Positions 31,712 through 43,754 of a stretch of 64,000 nt of DNA are shown in pieces. Both the position numbers and the translations under genes were made by a program. Under the pieces are notes generated by a model. It saw only the letters and a program-made list of their open reading frames with translations, searched no databases and was not told the DNA's origin. Positions within the stretch are counted from its first letter, which is position 1, and each line of letters starts with the position of its first letter. This DNA comes from Sternotherus odoratus (taxonomy: Eukaryota > Chordata > Testudines > Kinosternidae), in assembly GCA_032164245.1 (NCBI GenBank), contig JAVMKO010000001.1, positions 74,521,892 through 74,585,891 on the forward strand, in the 5' to 3' direction.

Positions 31712-32212
31712 TGTTAGGTTAAATTAGCTTGTCTTACCTATTCCACACCCGGATGGTGCGGAGTCGGACTATTGCTCAAAACTGTCAGAGACCAAGAAAC
31801 ACACAGACAACAGGCAGCTTTTTGATCAAGAAGGGCGCGCACCTTCCTCAGGCTGATAGCTTTGGAAGACTGCGGCGATTTATTAGCTTGACACAGCAGT
31901 ATTTATATCCTACAAGACAATGACAAGTTCTGCATTTCTACATAGGAGACCACTCTCTGCATGGCCAGGGGGCCTCCTGCTTGAACCGGTTTTGTGGTTC
32001 CTGAAGCAAGCTTAACTGCCGATACGGAATAATGCAAGACAATCTTTCCAAAGATTGTCTTGTGTAAGGTCAGGCAGAGTTTACGGTAAGAGGGGTTTTC
32101 TTGACCAACAGTTAACCCCTCCCTTAATATCTGATAAGCAGCAAATGCAAGAATCTCTTTTCATAAGGGCATAAGAGATACAGAGAGAGGTTTGTCTTTT
32201 ATTGTTCCAACA
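31712..32212 (-). mobile_element. Solo LTR of an endogenous retrovirus (class I-like)
   Basis: 501 bp beginning TGTTGGAAC and ending CCTAACA on the minus strand (TG...CA), flanked by an exact 4-bp duplication CTAG (31708-31711, 32213-32216), the size made by gammaretrovirus-like integrases. Minus-strand TATA box (ATATAAAT, about 31900-31908) and AATAAA (31879-31884) mark promoter and poly(A) region. No internal viral genes remain, so it arose by LTR-LTR recombination. It is younger than the Harbinger element it interrupts. Confidence 0.85.
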
Positions 32213-33844
32213 CTAGGAGGTGATTGGTGCACATGATGCAATACAGGGGTTTAACATAATTGTATGTTGCTTTGCAGGGCTCTTTTTGCTCTCACTTAAT
32301 AGACTAAAGATTGCTTTCAAACCAACACAATTCTTTTATTAAAAGACAACAACCAGAGGAGAGAGTCAAATGAAAAAAATAGATCAGCGAGGAGGTGGGG
32401 AAGGAAAGGTCTCAGGCGGAAGAGGTGGCAATCCTGGGATGGCTAAAGATTTGTGTCCAAGGATCATGTACTCTCTGGAGTACAATGCAGAGAGTGCTGT
32501 ACTTCAGCAGGCCAAACTGCTGAGGGATGGGTGTTGAGTGCAGTGGGTAGTGGGAGTCCACACTGCTGGACTGTGAGGAGTGGAAGGCTGCGGGTAGAGA
32601 CTGGAGCCAGAAGGTTAAGAGTGTGTTCACGGTGTGTATAGAGCGCTGGGGAAAGAGGTTTGTGACAGCGGCTGCAAGGGAGGGAGGGTCCAGAGCTGCT
32701 GGTAGCGTCTGAGGCATGTCTGCTTTGCACTCCATAAAGTTTAAGAGCCGCTCCATGGCTTCATTCTGGTGTGCCACATTCCCCAAGAGAATATAACGTG
32801 CAATAGGAGCATGTATAAAACAAGTGACATGAAAGGTTATTTCCCGAACAAAAGGCATATACAACAGGAGGAGAGAGTGAGTTACTACATCGTCCTTTCA
32901 CCACCAGAGACCTGAATTCCAGTCCTATTTCAAACCACAAGTGAAAATGCTGATTTGTCTCAGATGATGCTCTGGATTAAGGAAAAAAAGGGGATGTTCC
33001 ATGTAGTTAGGCTTGAGGTGTATCAGTAACTTACTGTCACTGTTGGCCGTAGCTTTGACTGCTTGCTTTGCTTCACTATTTGTTTTCTGAGGAGGCTGGG
33101 TTTGTATTCCTCCGGAGGCAGGATTCCCCAGGCACCTTGCCCTGTAAAGTCTGAGGCCTTTTTCTGGAGCCAAAGTACTGGTAACCCTACATAGCAGGAG
33201 AGCAGCAGCCATGAGCCAAGACTCAGGAAGTCACATCCTCACATTCCTTTTAAATGATATCAAAACAATGTAATATCAGGCTGGCACCATCGCCAGATAA
33301 GCAAGGAATCTCCAACCTAAGACGTTTAAAGAAAACTTTGTTTGATGGCACTCTGGCTGGCCAGGCATCACTTATCAACAGTTGTGGGTGTGAAATCTGT
33401 ATTTTCTCTCTCTATGGTTTCTGTCTGCTTCTTTGTTTCTGTCACATCATTAATTTTACAAGAGTTAAATCAACCAAGATGGTGGGGTATGAATAGGTAC
33501 TCAAATTTCACTAGATAAATTGAGGTCCAAGAAGGAAACCAGTTGGAAAGGAAAAAGAATAATAGGAAGGAAAGACCTGAAAGAAGAACTCACCTCACAA
33601 GACACAATCTGAGAGCAGAGCTGCTAAGAATTCTCTGCATGAGTCTGACGTGCAGCAACCAGAACAGACTGAAGTTGCCTGGGCAACAGGAAAAATCCAA
33701 CTGTGATCAGGATGGGAGAGCACAACATTGTATGCTTAGCATGTGCATTTTGCTTGGTAATTGTTAATAAATAGAGGATAAGGATATTACTGCGTAAGGT
33801 TCTTTCACTGGTAAAAAGATCCTGGAAATGCACAGATGAGTACA

Positions 33845-34060
33845 CCCTGAGCCCTAGGAAGTGGGTACTTAAATGAACCAGATTATGCCCAGAGCCCTAG
33901 GAATTGGGTATGGGTGGCCCTGAGCCCTAGAAATGGAGTAAGGGTAGGTGCCTTTCACCCAGAGCCCTTGGAACTGGAAAAGGGTGTGGGTATGTAAATC
34001 ATCCAGGTTATGCCTTGAGTCCTAGGAGCTGACTAAAGGTGGGTGCCCCAGAGTGTGTAG
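33845..34060. repeat. GAGCCCTAGGA-type minisatellite
   Basis: Five or six irregular units beginning GAGCCCTAGGAA or TGAGTCCTAGGAG and containing GGGTA, spaced 40-65 bp. The flanks 33220-33840 and 34061-34740 hold no recognised gene. Confidence 0.75.
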
Positions 34061-34899
34061 GTAACAGTGCCAAATCTGCCACTGTTGTTGAGGCTGCTAT
34101 ACCTGGAGGTTGGGTGCTTCAAGGCCAATGAGGAGTGTTTGGAGGGTGGGGTATGACCTCCTAGTAATGCACCATCATTTTAAACTGGTACTGTAATTTG
34201 TTATCCTGGTGAGGTATCCATACTTATCAATACATTTGCATAGTGAACCTAACCCACTTCATGTTTTTTCTCAACTGCAGGCAAACCTGCTGGAACTGCC
34301 AGCTGGAGAGTAGCAAGTGTGAACATTCTGGGCAAAGGCTATAGAAGAACTACTCATGTCTGTAAGTCTTTACAGGATCAGGCCCTAACATTTCATATAG
34401 GGATCTGATGACTCACCTGCATGGAATGAGTGTTTAGAAGTTTGAAGCTTTGTACTGAAATGAGCTATCTTGAGATAACGTTACTGGCACACGATACAGC
34501 TGAAGCAGCTACAGTTACAGCATTAGCCTGTTTACTTACAATATCCTGTTGTTCACTACACAAGAAGAGGTCAGCTCTGTTTACTCTGAATGCTGCTTGT
34601 TACTGACCTTCCCAGGCTTCAGGGAGGCTGTTTGATGTGGTATAAAGCCGAGTAAATATGAGAGGAGATTCCTTTTGGGGCTTTCCATTATCTGACTGAC
34701 ATTTCATGTGAGTGTGGATATTTTCCAAAATGGTAATACACATTTCCAGGGCAGGGACATCAATTTGTATAATTTTTGGTGGGGCCAGAACGGGTCCAAG
34801 TCCTGCCCTGCCTCCCCCGCATCTTCCTTGTAAGCCAGTATGTATTTTTTTAAATAATGTAAAAATGGATTGGAAACAGTAAGTGTTTAACAGTTTCCC

Positions 34900-35245
34900 T
34901 ATAATGCACAGTGTGGAAGAGTGTGGGGGGATAAGGGCTCTGGCTGGGGGTGGGGATGAGGGGTTTGGGGTGTGGGAGGGGGCTCAGGGCTAGGGTAGAG
35001 GGCTGGGGTGTGGGTGTGAGGGCTGTGGGGTGGGGCCAGGGATGAGGGGTTTGGGGGGGGCTATGGGCTGGGGCAGAGGGTTGGGGTGGAGGAGGGTGAG
35101 GGCTCTGGCTGGGGGTGGGGATGTGAGGTTTGGGGTGTGGGAGGGGGCTCAGGGCTTGGGCAGAGGGTTGGAGTGTGGGGGGATGTGGACTCTGGGGGTG
35201 CAGGCTCTGGAGTGGGGCCAGGGATCAGGAGTTTGGGGTGCAGAC
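34900..35245. repeat. GGGGTGTGGGAGGGGGCTCA-type minisatellite
   Basis: Several copies of GGGGTGTGGGAGGGGGCTCA with GGCTGGGG and GGGCAGAGG spacers, all with G on the + strand. Probably the interior of an unassigned hAT-like repeat beginning near 34750. Open frames across it are artefacts. Confidence 0.75.
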
Positions 35246-35564
35246 TCCCCCCAGCCCTCTTTGGGCCAGCAGTAGCGAGCTGCAGGGGAGCCCCCCCCTT
35301 CCACCTGGCAGGACACTCATCCTGTACCACTGTCACTGCACGTGCTCCTAGGGCCCCTCTCAGGAGCAAGAAATCCTCATTCAAAACCAAGAGCGACAAG
35401 AATTCAGAGGGAAAACTGATGATCACAAACCTCCCCACCCTCAAAGCTGGAGAAAGATTGGGGGGGTGGGGGAGAGATTTCATGCTGCATCCTTTCTCCC
35501 TTTCAGGAGAAGCCCTGAAAGGAGCTGCTCGTGTGTGGGAGGTGCGGCGAGTAGTCCTGTAGGC

Positions 35565-35801
35565 CAGTGGTCCCCAACGTTTGTATGACCGCGGACCAGT
35601 CAACGCTTTTACAATTTTCCTGCGGTCCGGGGCGCAGCGCGACCCCTTTTCCTTGGCGCGGCGCGACCCCTTTTTTTCCACTCGGCACGGCGGCGGCTTT
35701 TCGGCGGACATACATGGGCGGGAAGCGCCCGGCTGCGCTGAGTGCCGCGCGGCGCCGCTGAAGCGAAGGCGGTACCGCGGCCCGGGGGTTGGGGACCACT
35801 G
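35565..35801. mobile_element. Short hAT MITE, very CpG-rich
   Basis: Ends CAGTGGTCCCCAACG and GGTTGGGGACCACTG, with an exact duplication CTGTAGGC at 35557-35564 and 35802-35809. The 237-bp interior repeats GGCGCGACCCCTTTT and has high CpG content, suggesting a recent insertion. Confidence 0.95.
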
Positions 35802-36941
35802 CTGTAGGCCATGGGGCAGCAGGAGGCTACATTGCACCCAGGGAGACTGAGGGGAAAGGAGGTGGGAGGAGAAGCAGCGCTGAAGTTGTTTGCAGCGAGG
35901 AGACAGGAAAACAGCCTGAGTTTCTCCCGCCAATGTGGAGATGGGGGGGAGGGGTCAGAGTGCCCTGGCTACAGCCATGAAGAAGGGAAATTAGCAAAAG
36001 AAAATAAAAGTGGAGGAGAGGAAGAGAAAGAAAAAGCCCAAAACAGGCTGAGCAGCCTCCTGGGGCTCCCTGAGCTGCTGCTGCAGTCACTCACCCATTC
36101 CTCTGAACCTCCATCCTGCCACCGGCGCCGCTCCCTTTTGTAGCCGGCCGCGGCTGATGAAGGAGCACAGAGTGGAGCGGCAGGGCAGCCGCCCACTGCC
36201 CAGGGCACAGGCAGGGATGCTCTGGGGGAGACATGTGGGATGCGGGGGTGGCCGGTAGGGTCAGGGGTGCTCTGGAGGAGGTGGGGTGCAGGTGGGGCCA
36301 GGAGACCCGGCCCCGAACATTGGTGGAGATGGGCCCCCATGCTCTGAATATTGCTGGAGCATGGGTACCATGGGCCCATATAACTCAGCATCTCTGTTCC
36401 AGGATTCGTCACAAAGTGCTGTGCTCTCATCCAACCTCCCTGAAAAACTGCCCTGAAGCTCCTTGGCAGCTTGAGGATTCCCTGTGCAGAGAGGAATCCT
36501 CTCATCCTGCCTCAGAGCTGTGGCTGCCAGAATAGGCCCTGGGGTTTGCTGACTGTTGGTGCAGATTAAAGTAGGTTGAGCTAATCGGTACCGGGGACTG
36601 GCCTGGTGCTGAGCTGCCCAATGATCAGGAGGGTTCAAACTGCACCGTTACAACCTGCTGTGCTGAGCCCCGTTGGTCACAGCTTAGGCTCTGTCCCACT
36701 ACTTGGAGGTTTCCTATAGTGCCTAGCATTAACTGAGGCAATTAGGAATTACATGGAAATCCAGTCCTGGGGTTTCCAGCAAGCCTCCTGTTCAGATTAC
36801 TGACTGTAAGACTGTCTAATCATTTCTATTTGGTGGGGAACACTGTATGTCAGTTCAAGGAATAAAACCAGAAACATGCATTGCTTCATTGTACCATATG
36901 TTCATATCTTCTCAGAGGGTCACATATTCAAACAACACACC

Positions 36942-36947
36942 TTTATT
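36942..36947 (-). terminator. AGBL3: Candidate poly(A) signal of AGBL3
   Basis: Minus-strand AATAAA (in GAATAAAGGTGTG) 815 bp beyond the AGBL3 stop codon, followed by GTGTGTTG-like sequence. It is the first canonical hexamer I find downstream; intermediate variant signals are possible. Confidence 0.5.
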
Positions 36948-37761
36948 CTAGTCACAACAAACACTAAATGCACAGCAAGGTTTTGGGATACAATGGACAC
37001 AGGTATCATCTGAGTACTGAGAAAAGCATCTCTGAATTTAGCACTGTTTGGCCAACTCTACTGTTATTCCCAAACCCTGAGCTAGTGTCCTTGGGATAAA
37101 TCCTGGCCCATCTCGGTGAAGGAAGAAATATTAAGTTGGCATAAGCAAAATGGATTTGATGGACAGCAACAAAGACAGAAGTTCTAGTCTCATCTGGGAT
37201 GCAGCCCATAGTAAGGCATGTGATAAGATGCAATTTTAAAGACACTTTACTTTTAGAGTAAACTTCTGCTTTTTGCTTTTGCCTCCCAGTGGAACAACGT
37301 CCCCCTTTACTTCCCCAGATGCTCTAGCAAAGCCAGTCCCTGATCTGTATTCCCTATATTTCCCCAAAGCTCCTAATCTGTGACTAGCAATGTTCAGCAG
37401 TACAGAACTGGATGGAATTCCCTTGGGAGTTCATCAGCACTGTTTCTTAAAGTGCTGGGAGGGTCTGAATTGAACACAAATCCTTCCCCTTTTTTAGTTT
37501 TCCATTCTGGTCAGACATCACCTTAATTCCGAAGAAGTCAGATGATTCAACAGGGTGTTTTTTATGTCTGAAATTTGTTGACAAAAAATGAAAAAATAAT
37601 TGGTTGTATTGTGCCTTCTTTAGCTGCCCCTCAGAGGTCCCGGAAATCCAGAATCTGTCTTTCAGGACAATGTGAGGCTAAACTCCTTTGCACAGTATAC
37701 ACTTCTGCTGCATTTTCAGAGCACCCCACCCCTTCCAGAGGGTTTCCCCAGGACTGAAATC

Positions 37762-38158
37762 CTAATCCCGCAGGGTATCTGATGTGAAGCCATTCATTTC
37801 CCAGTGTTGGTGTCCTGTCTGAATGGAACCTGGCTGGCTGTATAATTTAGCTTGTAAGGTACCATTTTTCACAACATTTGCATCAATTTCTAAGCTTGAC
37901 AGGAAATTCACCCAGTTACGACTGGATGGTCTTGTAAGTAGAGTCTGCGGCCCAGGCTCCAGAGGTTTTCTCTTAGCCCCAGCCTTGGTCTCACTATCGC
38001 ACAATAAGCCCTTTGCTGATGACTTCTTTATGGCACACAGCAAAGATGCTGGAGGGAATGTTTCTCTGTTGTCATGCTGGGACCTTAAAATCATTTTGCT
38101 TGATAACGTAGGCCTGGTCATGTTCCCTTTTATATTTGAACAAGTTGCCAGGTCTCCT
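37762..38158 (-). CDS. AGBL3: AGBL3 last coding exon
   Basis: Acceptor TTTTCTATACAG|AGGAGACC, 397 bp, stop TAG at 37762-37764. The first base completes an Arg codon from the previous exon, then 131 residues follow: Ser/Lys/Leu-rich, no recognised domain (ends FTSDTLRD). The phase match and good acceptor support it. The tail is fast-evolving, so homology alone would be weak. Confidence 0.75.
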
Positions 38159-39196
38159 CTGTATAGAAAAACAAAACATGTCAGACAGTGCCTTACATGT
38201 ATCTCAGTCCACCCTATTCAACTTGTACTACAGACATGTCTACACAATACCATCTGGGGGCTCTGTTCTCCAACTCCGTCTAATCAATCTATCTATAATT
38301 CTAGGTATTTAACAAATTCTTTATTGTAGTTAATAACTCTCTCTAGCAGCATAAAAATAAAATCAAAGGAGATTTCTTTTACTACTGGCTAAATCCAGTG
38401 CTGGCTACACTCAGCTGAACTGCTCAGTACTGGGTTTTGACTTAGTTTTGGGGTACAAACCACCGAGACGTAGAGAGGTAATGAGAGGGCAGTTCTAGCC
38501 AAATTGCATACTGGGTAACTGGATATGCTGGGAAATTTAAATCGCTAGAGTTCAATTGGATATGAGATATTTTTCACTTCCTGTGCTAAACTGTTTAGTA
38601 TCATGGCTCATAAAGTTGCAAATCAACTCACAGGTGTCCACCGTCAATAAAATGATACCTATGCACAGATTTTGTATGATTGTAAAGTGCTATGGGATTC
38701 ACCTGGATGACAGGTGATGATTATTACAAGCTATATGGCTTATGACCCTCCAATTTATTAACCACAGATCAAGAGATAGGCATGTCAGTCTCAAAGGATA
38801 GGCTGAATGGCTGGGTGAATAAACTTCTCAACATGTATATCAGGGATCAAGAATCAAGATCTTGGGGTGCCAAAAAATGAGGGCTATGTTCGTAGCTCAA
38901 TTCCTACTGGACAGGAGTTTGCATTACAAAAAACAATGCATATGATAGACCACGAGACAAATGGAAGTTTCTACTCAGGAGAGACTCAGAAGTAAGCTTG
39001 TGTAGTGAGACTGGAGAGATCCCTGAGAGGGTGAGATCCCTCATATTTCAGTTTCCCAGCTGCTTATGGCTTAGAAATAAAGCAAGAACTTTTGCTTCTG
39101 TTAGAGCTGACAACCTCGCTGTTCATGCCATAATGTACATTCGATGTATCACTGACTGGAAAGGCAAGTTTAGTAACAGGACTCTTCTTCACCTAC

Positions 39197-39449
39197 CGGT
39201 GCTGGCCAAAGGATTTTGGCTGTGGTTCACCCTCATGACACTTTTCATTGGCTTGCCTGCCCTTTGCACCAGGCACTATAGGGAGAGAAAGTTGCAATGA
39301 TTCTTGTGTCTGGCAGGACTTGATCATCCTAACATTCGCTTCTTGGTTTGTCGTCCTGATTCGACTGGATCTTGCACTTTTCAGTGGTGGCCTGTTCTTC
39401 AGTTTTCTTTCTTCCCTGCTTGAACTGCTCTTTGCATTGTGATCCAGAT
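39197..39449 (-). CDS. AGBL3: AGBL3 penultimate coding exon
   Basis: Acceptor CCTTTTTGGCCCAG|AT has a strong pyrimidine tract; the donor is CACCG|GTAGGT. Enters in phase 1 and leaves in phase 2, matching both neighbours. The 83 full codons are basic and Ser-rich (DLDHNAKSSSSREERKLKNR), as expected of a disordered tail. Confidence 0.78.
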
Positions 39450-39854
39450 CTGGGCCAAAAAGGAAAAAAAGCTTTACCACATCAGCCATATGTGAATTCT
39501 TTATTAGCTAAGATGACACATGGTTTTAGTGAAATGGAAACCTGCTCAAATAGTTTGGAAAGTCTGGCAGCAGTGAGTGCATCCAGTATGAGAAGTGATC
39601 TATGACATGCTTTATAGCCTAATATACTATAGTGCAGACTCCCCTCGACATGCTATAAAAACTCCAGGGCCCAGTGGGGCAGGGAAGATGCCTCGGGTCA
39701 GGGGCCTTGGTCATACACGTAGTTTGACTTCGGGGGGGGGAGGGGTCAGTGGGGCTTGAGCCCTCTCTGCATGGTGGGGTCCAGGATGGGAGTTTATATA
39801 TTTAAATTATAACTCAGAGGTGGGGGGCTTAGCTCAAAATATTTGAAAACAGCT

Positions 39855-40005
39855 TAGGGTGCAGGGAGGGTGGCTAGGGGCTGTGTGCACACAGGGCGTG
39901 GCTGTGGGTGCCAGGAGGAGGGTGGCTAGGGGCTGGGTGCAGGCAGGGGATGGCTCAGTGTGCAGGGAGAGGAGTATTAGGGGCTGTGTGCAGACGGTAG
40001 CTGGT
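39855..40005. repeat. GGTGGCTAGGGGCTG minisatellite
   Basis: Three units of GTGCAGGGAGG-GTGGCTAGGGGCTG, about 50 bp each, in an AGBL3 intron. Confidence 0.75.
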
Positions 40006-40110
40006 AGGGTGACCAGACAGCAGATGTGAAAAATCGGGACGGGGGTGGGGGGTAATAGGTGCCTATATATGAAAAAGACCCCAAAATTGGGACTGTTCCA
40101 AAAATCAGGT
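40005..40110. mobile_element. Truncated copy of the GTGACCAGAC hAT family
   Basis: TAGGGTGACCAGACAGCAGA, then GTGAAAAATCGGGAC, GGTAATAGGTGCCTATATA and GAAAAAGACCCC follow the 47124-47247 element base for base through its middle. No right inverted end is visible before GC-rich sequence (40110-40690) with reiterated GGGGCTTCAGCCCC. Confidence 0.7.
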
Positions 40111-40970
40111 CTCCCCACCTGGGGGGCTCTTACTGGCTGCCTCTGTGGGAGCAAAGGGGGATGGGAGCAGAGGAGCCTCTTCAACCTGGGGCATGAGCAG
40201 GAGACCAGGGAATGCAGCCACTGCCTGTTCCATGGCACCAGCCAGAGCAGCAGCTGCCCCACACTGTCCAGCTCTGGCTTCCCGCCTCCAATCAGGCCAG
40301 GGGGCTGGGAGAGGAGATTGGAGGGGATTTGGAGCGGCGTGGGGCTGTCCCTGAGACTTCCATGCTCTTGTGCTGCACTTTGGGGTGGGGGGAAGCAATG
40401 CTCTCCATGTCCCCAACTCTGCCGACCATGGGCTCGGGGCTTCTGCCCCATATGGAGCACTAGGTCTTGGGGCTCTGCGATTCAGCCCCATGCCTCCCGG
40501 CTTCAGACCTATGGGGGTGCCAGGGATTGGGGCTTCAGCCCTGTACCTCCCCCGGCTTCAGCCCTGTGTGTGTGTATGGGGAGGCACTGGCCAGGGTTCG
40601 GGGCTTCAGCCCCACGGGCAGTGTTGGGAATTGGGGCTTCAGCCCCAGGCTTCCCCTAGCTTCAGCTCTGCGGGGGGTGCTGGAGATCGGGCAGAGGTTA
40701 ACATCCAGTGGACAAGATATAGATTTAAATCCTGTGTCCTGGTCAATTTACTCAATGAAACCAGTTCTGACATCCTCTGGCATGTAAGTTACTGCTGAAA
40801 ACCTAATGACTGCCATATTTTTCAGCACCATCGTTGCACTTCCTTCATCTATCTCATTGCTTTGTAAAAGGCTTTGATATATCTGGAATAGATATATTTT
40901 GCACTAAACAAAAGAAAATCCTGTTGTCTTTTGGCACCTAGAATACTTTAATTTAAAACATATAAAAAAC

Positions 40971-41182
40971 CTTTCGTCCAGGTAACTGTCTTTTCTGTGC
41001 AGCTGGTGACCCTTCTGCTTTGGTGCTTCTCTACACTTCGGGATGTCATCTTGCAGAACGGTGAAGAGGGGTTTGCTCTCTTAGGCAGGGTTGCATCTTG
41101 GGACATGCCTTCTCCTAACCCCAATGGCAAACAATTCTTTTCAAGAATGTTGTCTTTGGCACCCTGAGTCAGTCTCTCAGAG
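40971..41182 (-). CDS. AGBL3: AGBL3 tail exon (weak donor)
   Basis: Acceptor CATCTCTTTCAG|C; 212 bp; enters phase 2 and leaves phase 1 through ACGAAAG|GTTTTT. The donor is GT but poor after position 2, yet it is the one that restores the frame into the next exon. If not used, translation would add five residues (FLYVL region) and stop, giving a short isoform. Residues include SSERLTQGAKDNILEKNCLP and a Ser/Thr/Lys-rich stretch. Confidence 0.7.
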
Positions 41183-41231
41183 CTGAAAGAGATGGCATTC
41201 ACACCGGTAATTCATTCATTTCCAGACTAAT

Positions 41232-41352
41232 TTGTGATTTTATATATATTTTTATTATTATATATATACAATATATATAATTATATATATTATATTATAT
41301 ATATTGTAATAATATATTATATTATTACATTTTATTTATATATATATAAAAA
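41232..41352. repeat. (TA)n-rich tract
   Basis: About 120 bp of TATATAT with scattered T or A insertions, self-complementary and likely cruciform-prone. Confidence 0.9.
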
Positions 41353-42390
41353 GATAATGACACAGAAAAGGACACTGGTACAGCTGGAGGATCCCCTGCT
41401 GTTACATTAATGCCAAGTTAAAGTGAGGCATTTTCCCATATAGTTCAACTGTACAAAACAAATTGTGGTGACTCAATCATTTTATCTGCTGAATACTGAT
41501 GCAAATGACGTTTGGCCACCGTACCACCATCCATCCAGGATATCCAGGTGCCCATCGCAGGAGTAGTGGAGAATCCCCAGAGTAGCACAAGAGTAAAAAA
41601 GAAGAACAATACTATTTCTTTTTTCCATTCCTGGGAAGATAGGCCTAGGTTCTTTTTATTTTTCTTTAACACTGAAGTATGAGAAATAAAGGTACTATTG
41701 GGGGAAAGCTTGAATGAAGAGGTGGGTTTTGCTTTAACTCTGAATGTCGAAAATGTACTGGTTAACCTTAGTTCATAAGTTCTTTGGGGAAGGGACCAGT
41801 TTTTTGCTTGTGTTTGTACGGCACCTATCACACTGGGATTCGGATCCATGACTGGTGCTCCTGGGTGCTACCACAGGAGTAATAGTAATAGTCATCATCA
41901 AAGAGTTCTCAAGTCTTGGTCTGGCTCTTGTGAAGGTTCTTTCTCTGTGATAGCTTCAGACAAGTCTATTATTAGCCACTCATGTAAACCAGCTTGAGCA
42001 TAAAAGTTTTTTTTTTTTAAAGTATATGGTACTTTTTATAACTAAATTGGATGCTGACTGGTTGAAACTTTGTCCTCTTTCAAATGTAAAACATAATATT
42101 CTGCCATCCTGCAATTTGACTGCCTACCAGTAGCACTGATTCTATTTTTGAACAACATACCATCAGGCACTGCCAGCCAAGGAATAGCTCCCAGTGCATA
42201 TTGAAGAAGCAAAGGGAACTAATAGCTTATTAAAATGTAGGTATTTATGTAAATAATGAACACTGAGCTCAGTGTTACTGGTATAAATGTCCTGCTCATC
42301 CATAAGAGAATACAGCCTTCAGAATTCACTGTCAGAACAGCCCAAACCTGGAAGTGCAGATATCCATGTGGGGAAGATCCATGTGGGGAA

Positions 42391-42675
42391 CAGATATCCA
42401 TGTTATAAGATATTACATGATATCCATGATATAACAGATATCCATGTTATAAGATATTACATGATATCCATGATATAACAGATATCCATGTTATAAGATA
42501 TTACATGATATTCATGATATAACAGATATCCATGTTATAACAGATATCCATGTTATAAGATATTACATGATATCCATGTATAAGATATTACATGATATTC
42601 ATGATATAACAGATATCCATGTTATAAGATATTACATGATATCCATGATATAACAGATATCCATGTTATAAGATA
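42391..42675. repeat. 44-bp AT-rich tandem repeat
   Basis: Units CAGATATCCATGTTATAAGA then TATTACATGATATCCATGATATAA, repeated about six times with two shortened units. It lies in the intron upstream of the 42970 exon boundary. Both halves contain ATATCCATG, so it has an internal half-repeat. Confidence 0.9.
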
Positions 42676-42969
42676 TCCACAGTGGGGAAAATCACATGCT
42701 TACAGTTAAGCACATGTATAAGGATTTGCAGAACTGGGGCTTAAAATGTCAAGATAATATGACAGAAGAACAGAAAGTCAGATAAATAAAAAAGATTGGT
42801 AGGGGAAAAAACCCACCCACCATCACCAGCTCTGAAAATCATCTTCCAAAAGGTGATCATCCTTCCCCGGTAAATTATTTTAAGCTGTGTTTCACGCTGT
42901 TTCCCTCTCCACATCATAAAGAGGGACTTTGAAAAATCAAGCTGGTAAGTCAAACATAATTTCTCTTAC

Positions 42970-43018
42970 CTGAAGCATTTTCCCACTTGCTTGATGGAGG
43001 CTGTAGCAGGCAGCTTTA
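42970..43018 (-). CDS. AGBL3: AGBL3 tail exon, 49 bp
   Basis: Acceptor CTTTTTACAG|TA and donor CTTCAG|GTAAGA are both good. Phase 1 in, phase 2 out. Encodes KLPATASIKQVGKCF. The only open frame is the one that agrees with both neighbours. Confidence 0.8.
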
Positions 43019-43504
43019 CTGTAAAAAGTGGGAAAGAAATTATCACTGTAATGAAGGTGCATGTCAGATTTAGAGGAAACAGCTCATCACATAATTCAAT
43101 ACCCTGAGTTTGGTCTTTACAATTTACTCCCACTTTTGATAGCTAACTTAAGTCATTGGGAGTTGTGGGTGCTAAGGACCTCTGAAAATCAAGCCACTTA
43201 TTTAGGTGCTGAAGTACAGATTTAGTAGCCTAATTTTAGGCATGCAGCTTTGAACATCTTGGCTTGGATCATATATCCATTATTCTGCTAGTACCTCAGC
43301 TGGATTTACCATGATATTTGAAACAGTACAACTGATTAAATAGCCTTCAGATTAAACAAAATTTAGACTACTCAAGGTTTGGTAGATGAGAAACATACAT
43401 TATAACTTCAATTAAATACGAGTAAATGCTGATTTTATTCATTTACTTTATAATACTTTCTACTGTGCTCAATACCTTAGCATCTGAGCACCCCTAACGT
43501 TGTC

Positions 43505-43690
43505 AAATTAGTCTCAACACCCCTATGAAGCGGGGAAGTATTATTATTTTTATTTTACAGATGGGGAAACTGAAGCATAGAACATTTGAGTGATTTGCCC
43601 AAGGTGACACAGGACAACTGTGGCAGAGCTTGGAATTGAACCTCAATTTCCTGGCTCCCTGGTCTGTCATTAACCACAGGACCATCCTCC
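43505..43690 (-). mobile_element. MIR/CORE-SINE, minus orientation
   Basis: TATTTTACAGATGGGGAAAC, TTTGCCCAAGGTGACACAGG and GGAATTGAACC are the reverse complement of the MIR core and its B-box side. Immediately adjacent to an oppositely oriented copy. Confidence 0.8.
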
Positions 43691-43754
43691 CTCCCATTGG
43701 TTAGTATAGTTCCACAGAAAAGTCCCCTCTACTGCATCTAGTTTCAATATGTGG

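Larger units (their letters stand above)
29453..33217 (+). mobile_element. Harbinger (PIF) DNA transposon, decayed
   Basis: The left end GGGTATGTCTACGCTGGCAG is preceded by TAA (29450-29452), the 3-bp TWA target typical of Harbinger. It contains a decayed DDE transposase. A minus-strand frame at 32412-32864 (LGNVAHQNEAMERLLNFMEC region) may be the C-terminal end of the second, DNA-binding protein these elements carry. A solo LTR has landed inside at 31712-32212. The right terminus could not be found, so the end coordinate is approximate. Confidence 0.65.

Noticed and set aside
35061..35933. 290-residue minus-strand frame
   Set aside because: It runs through a G-rich minisatellite and a CpG-rich hAT MITE; composition is Pro/Ser/Arg-rich low complexity.
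37006..37245. 80-codon minus-strand frame downstream of the AGBL3 stop
   Set aside because: Lies between the stop codon and the candidate poly(A) signal, with no homology; treated as 3' UTR.
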